Below the pieces are notes generated by a model that did no database searches, was not told where the DNA came from, and was given only the letters and a program-made list of their open reading frames with translations. Below, one piece after another: positions 9,705 through 17,902 of a stretch of 64,000 nt of DNA (position 1 is the stretch's first letter; every line of letters starts with the position of its first letter). Source of the DNA: Oligosphaera ethanolica (GTDB lineage: Bacteria > Verrucomicrobiota > Lentisphaeria > Oligosphaerales > Oligosphaeraceae); assembly GCF_030814695.1 (NCBI RefSeq), contig NZ_JAUSVL010000001.1, positions 1,648,227-1,712,226 on the forward strand, written 5' to 3'. A program made the translations under genes and the position numbers.

Positions 9705-9867
9705 CGTGATGTCCTCCTTGGGTGACGGCAAAAGGCCCCAAAAACCAAATTAACCGGCGGAACCCGGAACTCGCCCTAACTATAGCAAAATAATATCCCC
9801 GACGCAATAGCAAAACACAGAAAAGACGAATCAACGGCAATGCCTCACTTTTTGATACCAGCCGGTC

Positions 9868-10056
9868 CCAAGGACCACCAGGGACCGTGGGGACTGATTG
9901 GCGCTGCGCTGGGGCGAGGACTCACGACTCATAAGGCATGGTCCCATGGATTGGACCGTGGGGACTTTCGGGACCATGGGGAATGACGCATTGGACTCCT
10001 GGGAGCGTGGGGACCACCGGTGGCGCTGCGCTGGGGCGAGGACTCACGACTCATAA
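9868..10056. repeat. GGTCCCATGGATTGGACCGT-type repeats (family R2), left of the IS
   Basis: The sequence is built from variants of GGACCNTGGGGACT and contains the unit GGTCCCATGGATTGGACCGT, followed by GGGGACTTTCGGGACC and GACTCACGACTCATAA. The same unit resumes directly after the IS at 11904 and recurs at 11904-12100, and in inverse orientation at about 15600-15740. No gene is supported here. The IS1634-like element is inserted in one of these units. Confidence 0.82.
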
Positions 10057-10079
10057 CCTGGATTCCCGGGAAATATAAC

Positions 10080-10105
10080 AAGGCGCGCCTCGCGCCTTTC
10101 ATTTT
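10080..10105 (+). terminator. First terminator-like hairpin inside the left IS end
   Basis: AAGGCGCG-CCT-CGCGCCTT forms an 8-bp stem with a 3-nt loop, followed by TCATTTT. It sits between the left inverted repeat and the transposase gene, where it would block transcription entering from outside the element. The weak T-run makes termination efficiency uncertain. Confidence 0.5.
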
Positions 10106-10123
10106 GAGCTAAAAAAAACGTCT

Positions 10124-10150
10124 GCCGGGCTCTTGCCCGGCTTGTTTTTT
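10124..10150 (+). terminator. Second, stronger terminator inside the left IS end
   Basis: GCCGGGC-TCTT-GCCCGGC is a perfect 7-bp GC stem followed by TTGTTTTTT, a textbook intrinsic terminator pointing toward the transposase. With the hairpin at 10080 it probably shields the transposase from read-through, a known way for IS elements to limit their own activity. Confidence 0.75.
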
Positions 10151-10222
10151 GCTCTTCATTGTTATATTATATAACTAGTTCCATCTTGTTGTTGTCTATC
10201 ACTGGTTCACGGAGGCAAGACC

Positions 10223-11881
10223 ATGGCAGATTCTGAAGGCGCTTCGCCGAAACGGCGGGTTCAGGTGATCAATGGCGTTCCGCGGGTCTACGAGGACTAC
10301 CCTTACTGGGACACGGAAAAAAAGCAATGCCGTCATCGGCGCACCTACATCGGCCGTCTGGACGAGCAAGGCGCCTTCATTCCCAGCAAGTCCTACTTGG
10401 CCGGCCAGGCCTTGTCGGCTGTAGATGTGGTCAAATCGGCGGACCGTCGTTTTTACGGTGCCGGCTATTTGTTGGATCATATCGGCAAAGTGACTGGCGT
10501 TGAGGCGGATATCGCCCAGAGCTTCCCGTCCATGAAAGATCAGATCATCTCTTTGGCCTACTTTCTGGTACAGGAGGGAGAAAGCGCCGTCTATCGTTTT
10601 CCGCGCTGGATGCTTTCCCACTGGCATCGCCTCACCCACGCATTGGGGTCACAGGGCATCAGTCGCCTGTTCGGCAGCATCCCCGAGGAAGCCAAGCTGG
10701 ACTTTTTCCGCCTGCAGGCCAAGCGCCGCCTGGAACGGGAATACCTTGCCTATGACACGACCAGCATCTCGTCGTACTCCGAACTGATCAAGCAGGTCAA
10801 GTACGGTCACAACAAGGATCGCGAGCGCCTGCCGCAGATCAATCTGGCCATGGTGTTTGGGGAGGAGTCGGGACTCCCCGTTTACTACCGCTTGCTGCCG
10901 GGTAACATCAGTGACATCAGCACCATGGAAAACATGATTGCCGACGCGGCGTTCCTTGAGTTCGCCAAGGTGAAACTGGTCTGGGATATGGGCTTCTTCA
11001 GCGCGAAGAATGTCAACGCCCTGTATCACGCGCACTATAAATTCATCGGCGGCCTGCATCCGGACACGACCCTGGCCTGCAGCAGCGTGAAAGCGGTTAG
11101 GGACGGGCTGGTTCACTACGCCAACTATATTGAGGCTGACGATGTCTATTGCATCAGCACCATGATCAATTGGGACTATGCCTGGAGCATGCGCAATGGC
11201 GGTGAAGAACGGGGGAAGCGCCGCATGTACGTCCACGTGTACTATAATGAGCAGCGCGCGGCGGCGGAAAGGGCCCAGTTCAACCACGACCTGAAGGAAC
11301 TCAAGACCGCCGTGCAAAGTGGCAAAGCCACGGACGCGCAGCTGAAGAGGGCGCAACGGCTGCTGACCATCAAAACCACACCGGTCAAGGGAACTCGAGT
11401 CGAGTACAATGATGAGGCTATCAAGCAGCACACGAACGATTTTGGCTACTTCGTGCTGTTGTCCAATGACGTGAAAGAAGGAGACAAGGCTCTGGAGTGC
11501 TACCGGAACAAGGACCTGGTGGAAAAGACCTTCAACAATCTGAAGAACCGCCTGGATTTCAACCGCACGCTGGTCAGTTCGGTTGAAAACCTCGAAGGCA
11601 AGCTGTTCGTGGAATTTGTCGCTCTGATCTACATCTCCTACATCCACAAGGTCATGAAAAGCAGGAATCTGTACCGCAACTATTCCATCCAGAGCCTGCT
11701 GGATGAACTCGACGTCATTGAGCGTTTCGACTATCAGGGGCAACGCGCACGATACAGCGAAATCACTGAAAGACAACGGCAAATCTATGAGGCCTTCGGC
11801 ATCCTGGCCCCCGATGGCAAGCCGTCCAAGACCTACAAGCCGGAGGCGGCGGCCGCCGCCACCCCCGCCCCGGAGGCATAG
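10223..11881 (+). CDS. IS1634-family (IS4 group) DDE transposase
   Basis: The 552-residue transposase has GGAGGCAAGACC just before its ATG. It contains the IS1634 block YDTTSISSYSE near residue 178, then GHNKDRERLPQINLAMV and PVYYRLLPGNISDISTM. A second Asp lies in KLVWDMGFFS (about 255), and the late Y-x2-R-x3-E-type motif reads ALECYRNKDLVEKTFNNLKNR (about 423-443). The DDE triad therefore appears complete. The Ala/Pro-rich last 15 residues are low complexity. It catalyses cut-and-paste transposition of the surrounding element. Confidence 0.93.
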   Translation: MADSEGASPKRRVQVINGVPRVYEDYPYWDTEKKQCRHRRTYIGRLDEQGAFIPSKSYLAGQALSAVDVVKSADRRFYGAGYLLDHIGKVTGVEADIAQSFPSMKDQIISLAYFLVQEGESAVYRFPRWMLSHWHRLTHALGSQGISRLFGSIPEEAKLDFFRLQAKRRLEREYLAYDTTSISSYSELIKQVKYGHNKDRERLPQINLAMVFGEESGLPVYYRLLPGNISDISTMENMIADAAFLEFAKVKLVWDMGFFSAKNVNALYHAHYKFIGGLHPDTTLACSSVKAVRDGLVHYANYIEADDVYCISTMINWDYAWSMRNGGEERGKRRMYVHVYYNEQRAAAERAQFNHDLKELKTAVQSGKATDAQLKRAQRLLTIKTTPVKGTRVEYNDEAIKQHTNDFGYFVLLSNDVKEGDKALECYRNKDLVEKTFNNLKNRLDFNRTLVSSVENLEGKLFVEFVALIYISYIHKVMKSRNLYRNYSIQSLLDELDVIERFDYQGQRARYSEITERQRQIYEAFGILAPDGKPSKTYKPEAAAAATPAPEA

Positions 11882-11903
11882 TTATATTTCCCGGGAATCC
11901 AGG

Positions 11904-12100
11904 TCATAAGGCATGGTCCCATGGATTGGACCGTGGGGACTTTCGGGACCATGGGGAATGACGCATTGGACTCCTGGGAGCGTGGGGACCACCGGTGGCG
12001 CTGCGCTGGGGCGAGGACTCACGACTCATAAGGCATGGTCCCATGGATTGGACCGTGGGGACTTTCGGGACCCTGGGGAATGACGCATTGGACTCCTGGG
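11904..12100. repeat. Repeat R2, two units to the right of the IS
   Basis: Two nearly identical units starting TCATAAGGCATGGTCCCATG lie head to tail (11904 and 12026), each followed by GGGGAATGACGCATTGGACT. The second unit shows the uninterrupted insertion target and was used to define the IS ends. It is non-coding. Confidence 0.85.
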
Positions 12101-12250
12101 AGCGCCGCCGTCCCGGCGGCATCATTCCTGGGAGCGCCGCCGTCCCGGCGGCATCATTCCTGGGACCGCCGCCGTCCCGGCGGCATCATTCCTGGGACCG
12201 CCGCCGTCCCGGCGGCATCCATCCTGGGACCGCCGCCGTCCCGGCGCTTT
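12101..12250. repeat. 32-bp palindromic tandem repeat (family R3)
   Basis: About four to five head-to-tail copies of a 32-bp unit contain the palindrome GCCGCCGTCCCGGCGGC, followed by ATCATTCCTGGGACC. Isolated copies occur at about 40246-40300 and 40736-40775. The unit has the size and inverted symmetry of REP elements. It is not a CRISPR, because there are no unique spacers between the units. Confidence 0.82.
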
Positions 12251-12289
12251 TCGGCCCGGAGCGGCCAGATTACGTCGTCTGATTGGCCA

Positions 12290-12395
12290 AGTTCGGCCCG
12301 GAGGGCCGTACCATGCATAGCCCCGGGTGAGGCGCCCGGAGGGCGCCGCAACCCGGGGTATGGCAGCAAGTTAGAATTGCGCCTGTAGGGCGCCA
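12290..12395. repeat. Nested hairpin element at the 3' side of the 12498-15047 gene
   Basis: CCCCGGGT ... ACCCGGGG encloses an inner stem GGCGCCCGGAGGGCGCC, flanked by the smaller hairpins GGCCCGGAGGGCC and GGCGC...GCGCC. It lies downstream of the minus-strand gene ending at 12498 and may stabilise or end its transcript. A similar fold (ACCCCAGGCTTTTGCCTGGGGT) is found at about 44505-44528. The remaining 12396-12497 shows nothing recognisable. Confidence 0.5.
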
Positions 12396-12497
12396 CATTG
12401 ACCTGGCACGTCACGTCCCAACGCGCAAAAAAGAGGAATGCCTGGCATAGCGAACAACGCCCTATATGCATATGCCTTCCTCTCTCCGCGCCTCCTA

Positions 12498-15047
12498 CTA
12501 GAAGTAGGGCTTGAGCATGATGTAGTTCAGTGCCAGTTCTTCGCCAGGGGCGGCGCCGGCATCACTGAAGGCCACCGTGACGGTATCGCCCGTGGCGCGG
12601 AAACGCAGGTGATGAAGATTGATCCGGGCCATCCCGTCGTCTTTTTTGCGGGCGCTGTTGCGCCGGTCGACGAAGACATACGACTGCTCCGGCAGCAGCT
12701 CGGCCCCCTCGCCAAGGGTCGCCGCCAAGCCATGCTGGCGGGGCTGGAAGCGCTTCTGTTGCATGTCCTGATAATCAGCAGTAATGAACTGCAGGGTATA
12801 GATCGCCCCAGGCACGAGCCCAGTGGCCGTCTGGCTGATGCTATTGGCCTGGCCTTCCTGGCGTTTGAAGAGGCAGAACGTGTCGCCAACGCCGCCGGAA
12901 GCACCCCAGCGCCCCTGGCTGTTCTTGCCATAGCCTGGGAAAGACGCCGGCTGAATGGCACCCTCCGCCGCAGGGCTCAGTGCCCACGCCTCCATGCCTC
13001 GGTTGAAATCGCCGTTGCGCAGGTGCCCGGGCATGTAGCGGTAGCCAAACTGCTCCGACAGCATGCCAGTATTGCCTTCGACGCAGTAATGGCGCATAAT
13101 CGCGAAGGACCAGCGGTAGAGCTCCTCGTCGTCGTAGTAGCTGCCCCAGTAGCCGGTCGTGGCCAAGTCGCGGAAGGACGGATGATTGGCAATCAGATTG
13201 ACCTGCATGTCGAGGTAATACTTGTAATCAACCTCGGGATTGACGTCCAGCGAGATAATCGGTATCTGATTGAAATTGCCCAGGATCATGCCCGTGCCAG
13301 CAGCGGCATTGGGGAAGAACTGCTTGAAGCTGTCCATGGTGTCGACGAGGCGGTTCAGGAGATAATCGCTGGCGTCCTTTTCATCGGGCCGGCTGTGGCA
13401 GTAGGCTTCGAAGAGCAGCCGGCCACGGCCGCGAGAGGCATTCAGAGCCGCGCTCATGAAGTCGTTATGCGCGCCAACCAGCCCGGGCTTGCCCACTATC
13501 CACGTGTAAAGCAAGCGCTGGCTGGGGTTATCATAGGCCCAAAGAGCCTCGGTATAATGGCTCAAATTGGCCTGGCCGAAAAATTGCTCGTCGCAGGTGA
13601 CGCCGTCGTACATCGGGTTGCTAAAGCCAGGCGATTTTGCCATGCGCGCCAGCAGGTCGTCCGCGTCTTTGGGGTTGACCGTACCCAGGTTGGCCAGCCA
13701 CAGCAGCCCGCGCTCTTTGAGCTCAGGCAGATGCTCATCCGGCACGCGCCCGCCATTCAGGGTCGTCACTGCCGGAAAAATATGCTTCTCGTGAAAATCC
13801 CAATCGTATTTGCCGTTTTGCGGCACCTGGCTGTGCGCGCAGGCGGGGTAATTGAAGATTTCGGCAATGGCGCGCACCAGCAGCCGGCCGCCGCCCGTCG
13901 CGCCCTTCACCGTCACCCCGTGGCTCCCCCGCGGCAACAGCCGGAAGGCCTCCCGCCGCTCATTGGCGGTTGTGATCACCACGCCCTGCCCCGCAAGTTC
14001 CACCGCGAGCCCCGTGGCGTCCTGGCTGCCCTGCAGGGCGACAAAGACCCAGCCGTCCCTGGGATTGACGAAGGAAAAGGTCTGCGCCTCGGCCTGCACC
14101 GCCAACTCGCTGCTGAGCACCTCGGTCACCAGATTGTTGAGCCGACGATGACTGCTGGTGTCCAACGCCGGCAGATCCACCAGCGTAATCACCAACGAAC
14201 GCGCGAAGAGCTCCTCGCCGGTGTCGCGCTGCCGAATAGCACAATGCAGGCGGTGCTCGCCGGCCGCAACGCCAGTAAGATCGAGGACGTTGATTTTCGG
14301 CTGCAGCGCGGTCTTCTGCTTTTCCTGGCCATCCAGCGCGAAAACGGCATCGTAGTGCCCCCAGTCCTTGCCCTCACCCGGCCGACCGTACGCATAGAAG
14401 CTCAGGCGCGGTTCGCTCAGCGGAATGGCGTTCAGCAGCGGCGACCACGCCACCAGCCGGAGGCGATGCTGCTCGCCCAGTATCGGCGATGGCTGGCTCT
14501 TGGCCAGCGCGCCCGCACTGATCGCCTCCAATTTCACTTTGGCAATCTGTATCTCGCCATGGAAATTCTGAGCGAAAAGCGCCACGCCGTAGCTGTCGTC
14601 CTTCGACGCCTCTAGCACGAAGGTGCTTTCCAGGTACTGCCAGCCGTCGCTGGTCGCCGGAAACTCCCGCACGCCCTGCGAGCTGATCCAGCCAGTGTTG
14701 TGCACGATGACGCCGCAATGCCCGCTGGCAAAATTGCTGGTTTTCACCCACGCACTCATCTTGTAGGTCTCGCCAGCAACCAGCTGCAGACCATATTGCC
14801 GCACCGCGGCCACGCCGCTCACGCCCTCGGGATTGCTCAAAATCACCGCGCCGACCGCCTCCGGCCCACCCGCCGCATTAAAGCTCACCAGCCGCGGCGG
14901 ACTCGCCGTCCAAAAATGCGGAAAGTCCGCCTGCTCTGCCTCAAAAGTGCCGTTGAGCACCAGGTTCTCCCCCGGCGCCACCGCCGCCGATAAGGTCACC
15001 GCTCCACATAACGCTAGGGCCATCAGCAGACTCGACGTCGTTCTCAT
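12498..15047 (-). CDS. Large secreted protein with carbohydrate-binding-like domains, family unknown
   Basis: The start was placed at 15047, where AGGAGAAG precedes MRTTSSLLMALALCGAVTLS, a clear Sec signal peptide (cleavage near SAA-VAP). The mature ~825 residues begin with a CBM-like module (LVLNGTFEAEQADFPHFW, about 30-190). The C-terminal module (about 680-849) has another N-G-D-F-x-x-G motif (LRNGDFNRGMEAW), typical of CBM4/9/16-like folds. The middle contains YDGVTCDEQFFGQANL and YWGSYYDDEELYRW, acidic-aromatic segments reminiscent of TIM-barrel hydrolases, but I cannot assign a family. It probably acts outside the cell on polysaccharide. It is monocistronic. Confidence 0.7.
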   Translation of the reverse strand: MRTTSSLLMALALCGAVTLSAAVAPGENLVLNGTFEAEQADFPHFWTASPPRLVSFNAAGGPEAVGAVILSNPEGVSGVAAVRQYGLQLVAGETYKMSAWVKTSNFASGHCGVIVHNTGWISSQGVREFPATSDGWQYLESTFVLEASKDDSYGVALFAQNFHGEIQIAKVKLEAISAGALAKSQPSPILGEQHRLRLVAWSPLLNAIPLSEPRLSFYAYGRPGEGKDWGHYDAVFALDGQEKQKTALQPKINVLDLTGVAAGEHRLHCAIRQRDTGEELFARSLVITLVDLPALDTSSHRRLNNLVTEVLSSELAVQAEAQTFSFVNPRDGWVFVALQGSQDATGLAVELAGQGVVITTANERREAFRLLPRGSHGVTVKGATGGGRLLVRAIAEIFNYPACAHSQVPQNGKYDWDFHEKHIFPAVTTLNGGRVPDEHLPELKERGLLWLANLGTVNPKDADDLLARMAKSPGFSNPMYDGVTCDEQFFGQANLSHYTEALWAYDNPSQRLLYTWIVGKPGLVGAHNDFMSAALNASRGRGRLLFEAYCHSRPDEKDASDYLLNRLVDTMDSFKQFFPNAAAGTGMILGNFNQIPIISLDVNPEVDYKYYLDMQVNLIANHPSFRDLATTGYWGSYYDDEELYRWSFAIMRHYCVEGNTGMLSEQFGYRYMPGHLRNGDFNRGMEAWALSPAAEGAIQPASFPGYGKNSQGRWGASGGVGDTFCLFKRQEGQANSISQTATGLVPGAIYTLQFITADYQDMQQKRFQPRQHGLAATLGEGAELLPEQSYVFVDRRNSARKKDDGMARINLHHLRFRATGDTVTVAFSDAGAAPGEELALNYIMLKPYF

Positions 15048-15264
15048 TCGTGTGCTTCTCCTGAACAGACGGGTGATCAAGGCATCAATATCAGAACGTG
15101 GCAACACCGCAGCCCCGCAAAGATACTACCCCATACCGCACTTTTCACTGCGCACGGGCAGGTTTTCGTGTTAGGTTACTTGTTAAGCTATCGTTAGTGA
15201 ATGAGCACAAAAACAGGTTCTAACAGACATAAAATGAGTGTACAGAGCGGGGGCCTTTCCGGGC

Positions 15265-15301
15265 AAAAAAAACCGCCTAACTCACGATGAGTCAGGCGGT
15301 T
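15265..15301 (-). terminator. Rho-independent terminator of tRNA-Arg
   Basis: On the minus strand, AACCGCCTGACTCATCGTGA and its partner TCACGATGAGTCAGGCGGTT form a strong hairpin: the AACCGCC/GGCGGTT stem extends through TGACTCA with minor mismatch. An eight-T run follows, 4 nt after the CCA end of the tRNA. It is a classic intrinsic terminator. Confidence 0.9.
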
Positions 15302-15305
15302 GACA

Positions 15306-15382
15306 TGGTGTACCCGGCGAGGTTCGAACTCACGACCTACTGCTCCGGAGGCAGTCGCTCTATCCAACTGAGCTACGGGTAC
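15306..15382 (-). tRNA. tRNA-Arg (anticodon CCG)
   Basis: Read on the minus strand, the acceptor stem GTACCCG pairs with CGGGTAC. The D-arm is GCTC...GAGC. The anticodon stem ACTGC/GCAGT encloses CTCCGGA, giving anticodon CCG. The T-arm is GTGAG-TTCGAAC-CTCGC, and the CCA tail is encoded. It decodes CGG arginine codons, consistent with a GC-rich genome. The gene stands alone and is followed by an intrinsic terminator. Confidence 0.95.
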
Positions 15383-15448
15383 CCAAAAAGTGTTGCATAA
15401 GATACCCGATTTTTCCCTCCTTGCAACCGCGCCTGGCCAAAATCGCCG

Positions 15449-15780
15449 CCGGTTCCGTAATCGGTCAGTGATTGAGAATAGCCGGCTGCCAGCACCGCCT
15501 TTTTACTGGCGGGACACTGGACGTTTTTATGGACACCATGGACGCTATGGACACCGCCAGTCAGTCTGCGGCGTCCAAGCAGTCCACAACCGGTCCCCAG
15601 TGTCCAAGGCGTCCTTCCCCATGGTCCAGAAATTCCCCACGGTCCAATCCATGGGACCATGCCTCATGAGTCCGTGAGTCCTCGCCCCAGTGCGCGCAAT
15701 CGCCAAGTAGTCCCCATGGTCCCAGTCGTCCTCTGAGACCAGCTATTATCAATCGCTGACCGATTACCCGGTTCCAGCAG
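15449..15780. repeat. MITE-like element with ~30-bp imperfect terminal inverted repeats
   Basis: The left end reads GGTTCCGTAATCGGTCAGTG, then ATTGAGAATAGC. The right end, reverse-complemented, reads GGTAATCGGTCAGCGATTG, then ATAATAGC. The ~330-bp interior contains repeat R2 in inverse orientation (about 15600-15740) and a GGACACCATGGACGCTATGG-type stretch. There is no coding frame. The end motif ATCAATCRCTGACCGATTAC recurs singly at 44577, 53550 and partly at 25874 and 61470. It may be a non-autonomous element mobilised by an unseen transposase. Confidence 0.5.
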
Positions 15781-15844
15781 CAAAGTCGATGACGCGGCAG
15801 CTGAGTAGCAGCGGCCGTCGGTCGCAGCTTCTTTCTTGTTATCG

Positions 15845-15915
15845 CGGACCGATCGGACGGATCGGACGGATCCGGCTGCTGATCGGTCGGATCGGTCTGA
15901 TCAGCTGGATCGTGT
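15845..15915. repeat. GATC-rich repeat array (family R1)
   Basis: Runs of the 9-10 bp units GATCGGACG and GATCGGTCG lie about 100 bp before gmhB, with the same CGCGGAC border seen at 6475 and 34580. It could influence transcription of the operon that follows, but no promoter can be identified within it. Confidence 0.7.
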
Positions 15916-16016
15916 TTTCCGCGTCGTAGTTTTGGGGCATTATGGTATGGGCTTGTTGATCGGGCCGGACGGCGGCGCGATCGGTTATTACGGCATACCT
16001 GCACCCCGGAGCGACG

Positions 16017-16565
16017 ATGAAGGACATTCCCGTGCTGTTTTTGGACCGCGATGGCACGCTGATCGTGGACAAGAATTACCTGTCGCATCCCGCTGGCATT
16101 GAGTTTATGCCGGACGCGTTAGCGGGCCTGCGGCGCTTCCGCGCCATGGGCTATGCGCTGGTAATGATCACCAACCAGTCGGGGATTGGCCGGGGCTATT
16201 TCAGCGACGAGCAACTGCAAGCCGTGCATCGACGCTTGCAGGAGCTGCTGGCCGCCGAGGGCCTGGCACTGGACGCAATTTACTACTGCCCGCATGCGCC
16301 AGAAGCGCAATGTCGCTGCCGTAAACCCGCCACTGGCATGCTCGAACAAGCCTGCGCCGAACACGGCATCGACCGCAGCCGCGCGCTGATGGTCGGCGAC
16401 AGCCAGGCCGATATGCTACTGGCGCGCAATTTCGGCATCACCGCGCTACAGATCTGCCGCGATGGCGCGACGCCAGACCCGCTTGCGCAGTGGTCGGGGC
16501 CGTCGCTGCTGGCCGCTGCGAAGTGGGTCGCCACGCAGAAAAACCACGCCGGGGAGGCGCCGTGA
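16017..16565 (+). CDS. gmhB: D-glycero-beta-D-manno-heptose 1,7-bisphosphate 7-phosphatase
   Basis: The 182-residue HAD-superfamily phosphatase has the nucleophile motif FLDRDGTL (8-15), ITNQSGIGRG (51-60), the zinc-binding loop CPHAPEAQCRC (91-101) that separates GmhB from HisB-type relatives, and VGDSQAD (126-132). It removes the 7-phosphate in ADP/GDP-heptose synthesis for lipopolysaccharide or S-layer glycans. Its stop overlaps the GTG start of the next gene (GTGA), so it heads a three-gene operon with two glycosyltransferases. The symbol follows sequence type; the anomeric specificity (alpha or beta) is not certain. Confidence 0.9.
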   Translation: MKDIPVLFLDRDGTLIVDKNYLSHPAGIEFMPDALAGLRRFRAMGYALVMITNQSGIGRGYFSDEQLQAVHRRLQELLAAEGLALDAIYYCPHAPEAQCRCRKPATGMLEQACAEHGIDRSRALMVGDSQADMLLARNFGITALQICRDGATPDPLAQWSGPSLLAAAKWVATQKNHAGEAP

Positions 16566-17902
16566 GGATCCTGCAGGTCAATACGGCTGATCGCGGCGGC
16601 GGCGCCGAGGGGTCGGCGTGGAATCTCTTCGACCGCTATCGCGCAGCGGGGCAGCAGTCATGGCTGGCCGTCGGCCGCAAATACAGCAATGACCCCGATG
16701 TGCTGGAAATACCGCGCGGGCGCGCCCCCAGCGCCGTGGGACGGCTCCTGCAGCATGGCGCGGACGCAGCCAGGAGCCAGGAAGGCCGGCTGCCCGGCAT
16801 GCGCTGTCTGGCGCGCGGCCTCGACCGGCTCGCCTGGCCAGAGCGCCTCGCCGACTGGTGGCATGGCCGCGACGAAACGCAGTTCCCCGGCTGCGCGGAC
16901 CTGCCGGGACTCTGCCCGGCGCCGCCGGACATCATCCACTGCCACAATCTCCACGGCTGGTATTTCGATCTCGGCGTCCTGCCAGGACTGAGCCAGCGCC
17001 AGCCGCTCATCCTGAATCTGCGAGACAGCTGGGCCATCACGGGCCACTGCGCGTATTTTGTCGACTGCGAACGCTGGCGGCAGGGCTGCGGGAACTGTCC
17101 GCACCTCGATGTCTATCCGGCCTGCCGACGGGATGCAACGGCGGCAAACTGGCAGCGCAAGGCGGCGATTTACGCGCAATCGCGGCTCTACGTGACCGCG
17201 CCATCGCAATGGCTGCTGGCGCAAGCGCAACAGTCCATGCTGCCAGCGGCGGAATACCGGGTGATTGCCAACGGCATCGATACGGCGTGCTTCCGGCCCG
17301 GCGACCGCGCCGCCGCTCGTGCGGCGCTGGGCCTGTCAGCGGACGCGCCGACTGTGCTTTTCGCGAGCGCGTCGAGCAAGAACATCTACAAGGACCCGGC
17401 GACCATGGCCCAGGCCATTCTGGCCATGACCGAGCGCGTACCGAGTCTGCAGGTGCTGTGCGTCGGCGCGGCGCTGCCTGATCGCGCGCTGCGGCACCTG
17501 GCCATACGGCAGCTGCCATACGTGCGCGACCCGCAGAAGATGGCGCAGCTCTACCGCGCAGCGGACCTCTTCGTGCACACGGCCAAAGCCGAGGCTTTCG
17601 GCAAGACTGTCACCGAGGCCATGGCCTGCGGCACGCCAGTGGTCGCGTCGGCCGTCGGCGGCATCGTCGAACAAATCATCGCGGGCGAAACCGGCTTCCT
17701 CTGCCCCGCCGGTGATGCGGCAGGCATGGCCGACGCCGCAGTTGATTTTTTCGCTGCCGACGACGCCCGGCGAGATGCCATGCGCGCATCGGCGGCGCGG
17801 CGCGGCGCCGAGTTCAGCCTTGACCGGCAAGTGCGGGCATTCCTCGGTTGGTACGAGGAAATCCTCGCGCAGGAGCCATGGCGCGGGAGGACGGGCGGAT
17901 GA
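16562..17902 (+). CDS. GT4-family glycosyltransferase
   Basis: The start was set at GTG 16562, which overlaps the gmhB stop. There the protein begins RILQVNTADRGGGAEGSAWN, the usual N-terminus of GT-B enzymes with a glycine-rich acceptor loop; the upstream extension in this frame lies inside gmhB. In the C-terminal donor domain, EAFGKTVTEAMACGTPVVAS (about 344) carries the E-x7-E motif and the nucleotide-sugar binding block. The 446 residues are typical. It probably transfers a sugar to an envelope glycan on the cytoplasmic face. It is coupled to gmhB and to the downstream gene by 4-bp overlaps. Confidence 0.9.
   Translation: MRILQVNTADRGGGAEGSAWNLFDRYRAAGQQSWLAVGRKYSNDPDVLEIPRGRAPSAVGRLLQHGADAARSQEGRLPGMRCLARGLDRLAWPERLADWWHGRDETQFPGCADLPGLCPAPPDIIHCHNLHGWYFDLGVLPGLSQRQPLILNLRDSWAITGHCAYFVDCERWRQGCGNCPHLDVYPACRRDATAANWQRKAAIYAQSRLYVTAPSQWLLAQAQQSMLPAAEYRVIANGIDTACFRPGDRAAARAALGLSADAPTVLFASASSKNIYKDPATMAQAILAMTERVPSLQVLCVGAALPDRALRHLAIRQLPYVRDPQKMAQLYRAADLFVHTAKAEAFGKTVTEAMACGTPVVASAVGGIVEQIIAGETGFLCPAGDAAGMADAAVDFFAADDARRDAMRASAARRGAEFSLDRQVRAFLGWYEEILAQEPWRGRTGG

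Larger units (their letters stand above)
10057..11903 (+). mobile_element. Complete IS1634-like (IS4 group) insertion sequence
   Basis: Perfect 23-bp terminal inverted repeats lie at 10057-10079 (beginning CCTGGATTCCCGGG) and 11881-11903. A 6-bp target duplication TCATAA lies at 10051-10056 and 11904-11909. The uninterrupted target (GACTCACGACTCATAAGGCATGG) can be read at 12018-12040 in a neighbouring copy of repeat R2, so the boundaries are certain. The element is 1847 bp and has one transposase gene whose stop codon touches the right inverted repeat. Intact ends and gene suggest a recent, possibly active copy. Confidence 0.95.

Noticed and set aside
12101..12250. Possible CRISPR with 32-bp repeats
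   Set aside because: Units are directly adjacent and nearly identical through their full length, so there are no spacers; they are REP-like tandem copies.
12438..14615. 725-codon plus-strand frame opposite the secreted protein gene
   Set aside because: It is a shadow of the minus-strand gene, which has a signal peptide and ribosome-binding site; no motif is recognisable in the plus frame.
12498..15047. Assignment of the secreted protein to a specific GH family
   Set aside because: Acidic-aromatic motifs are suggestive, but no complete catalytic signature could be read, so only a general description is given.
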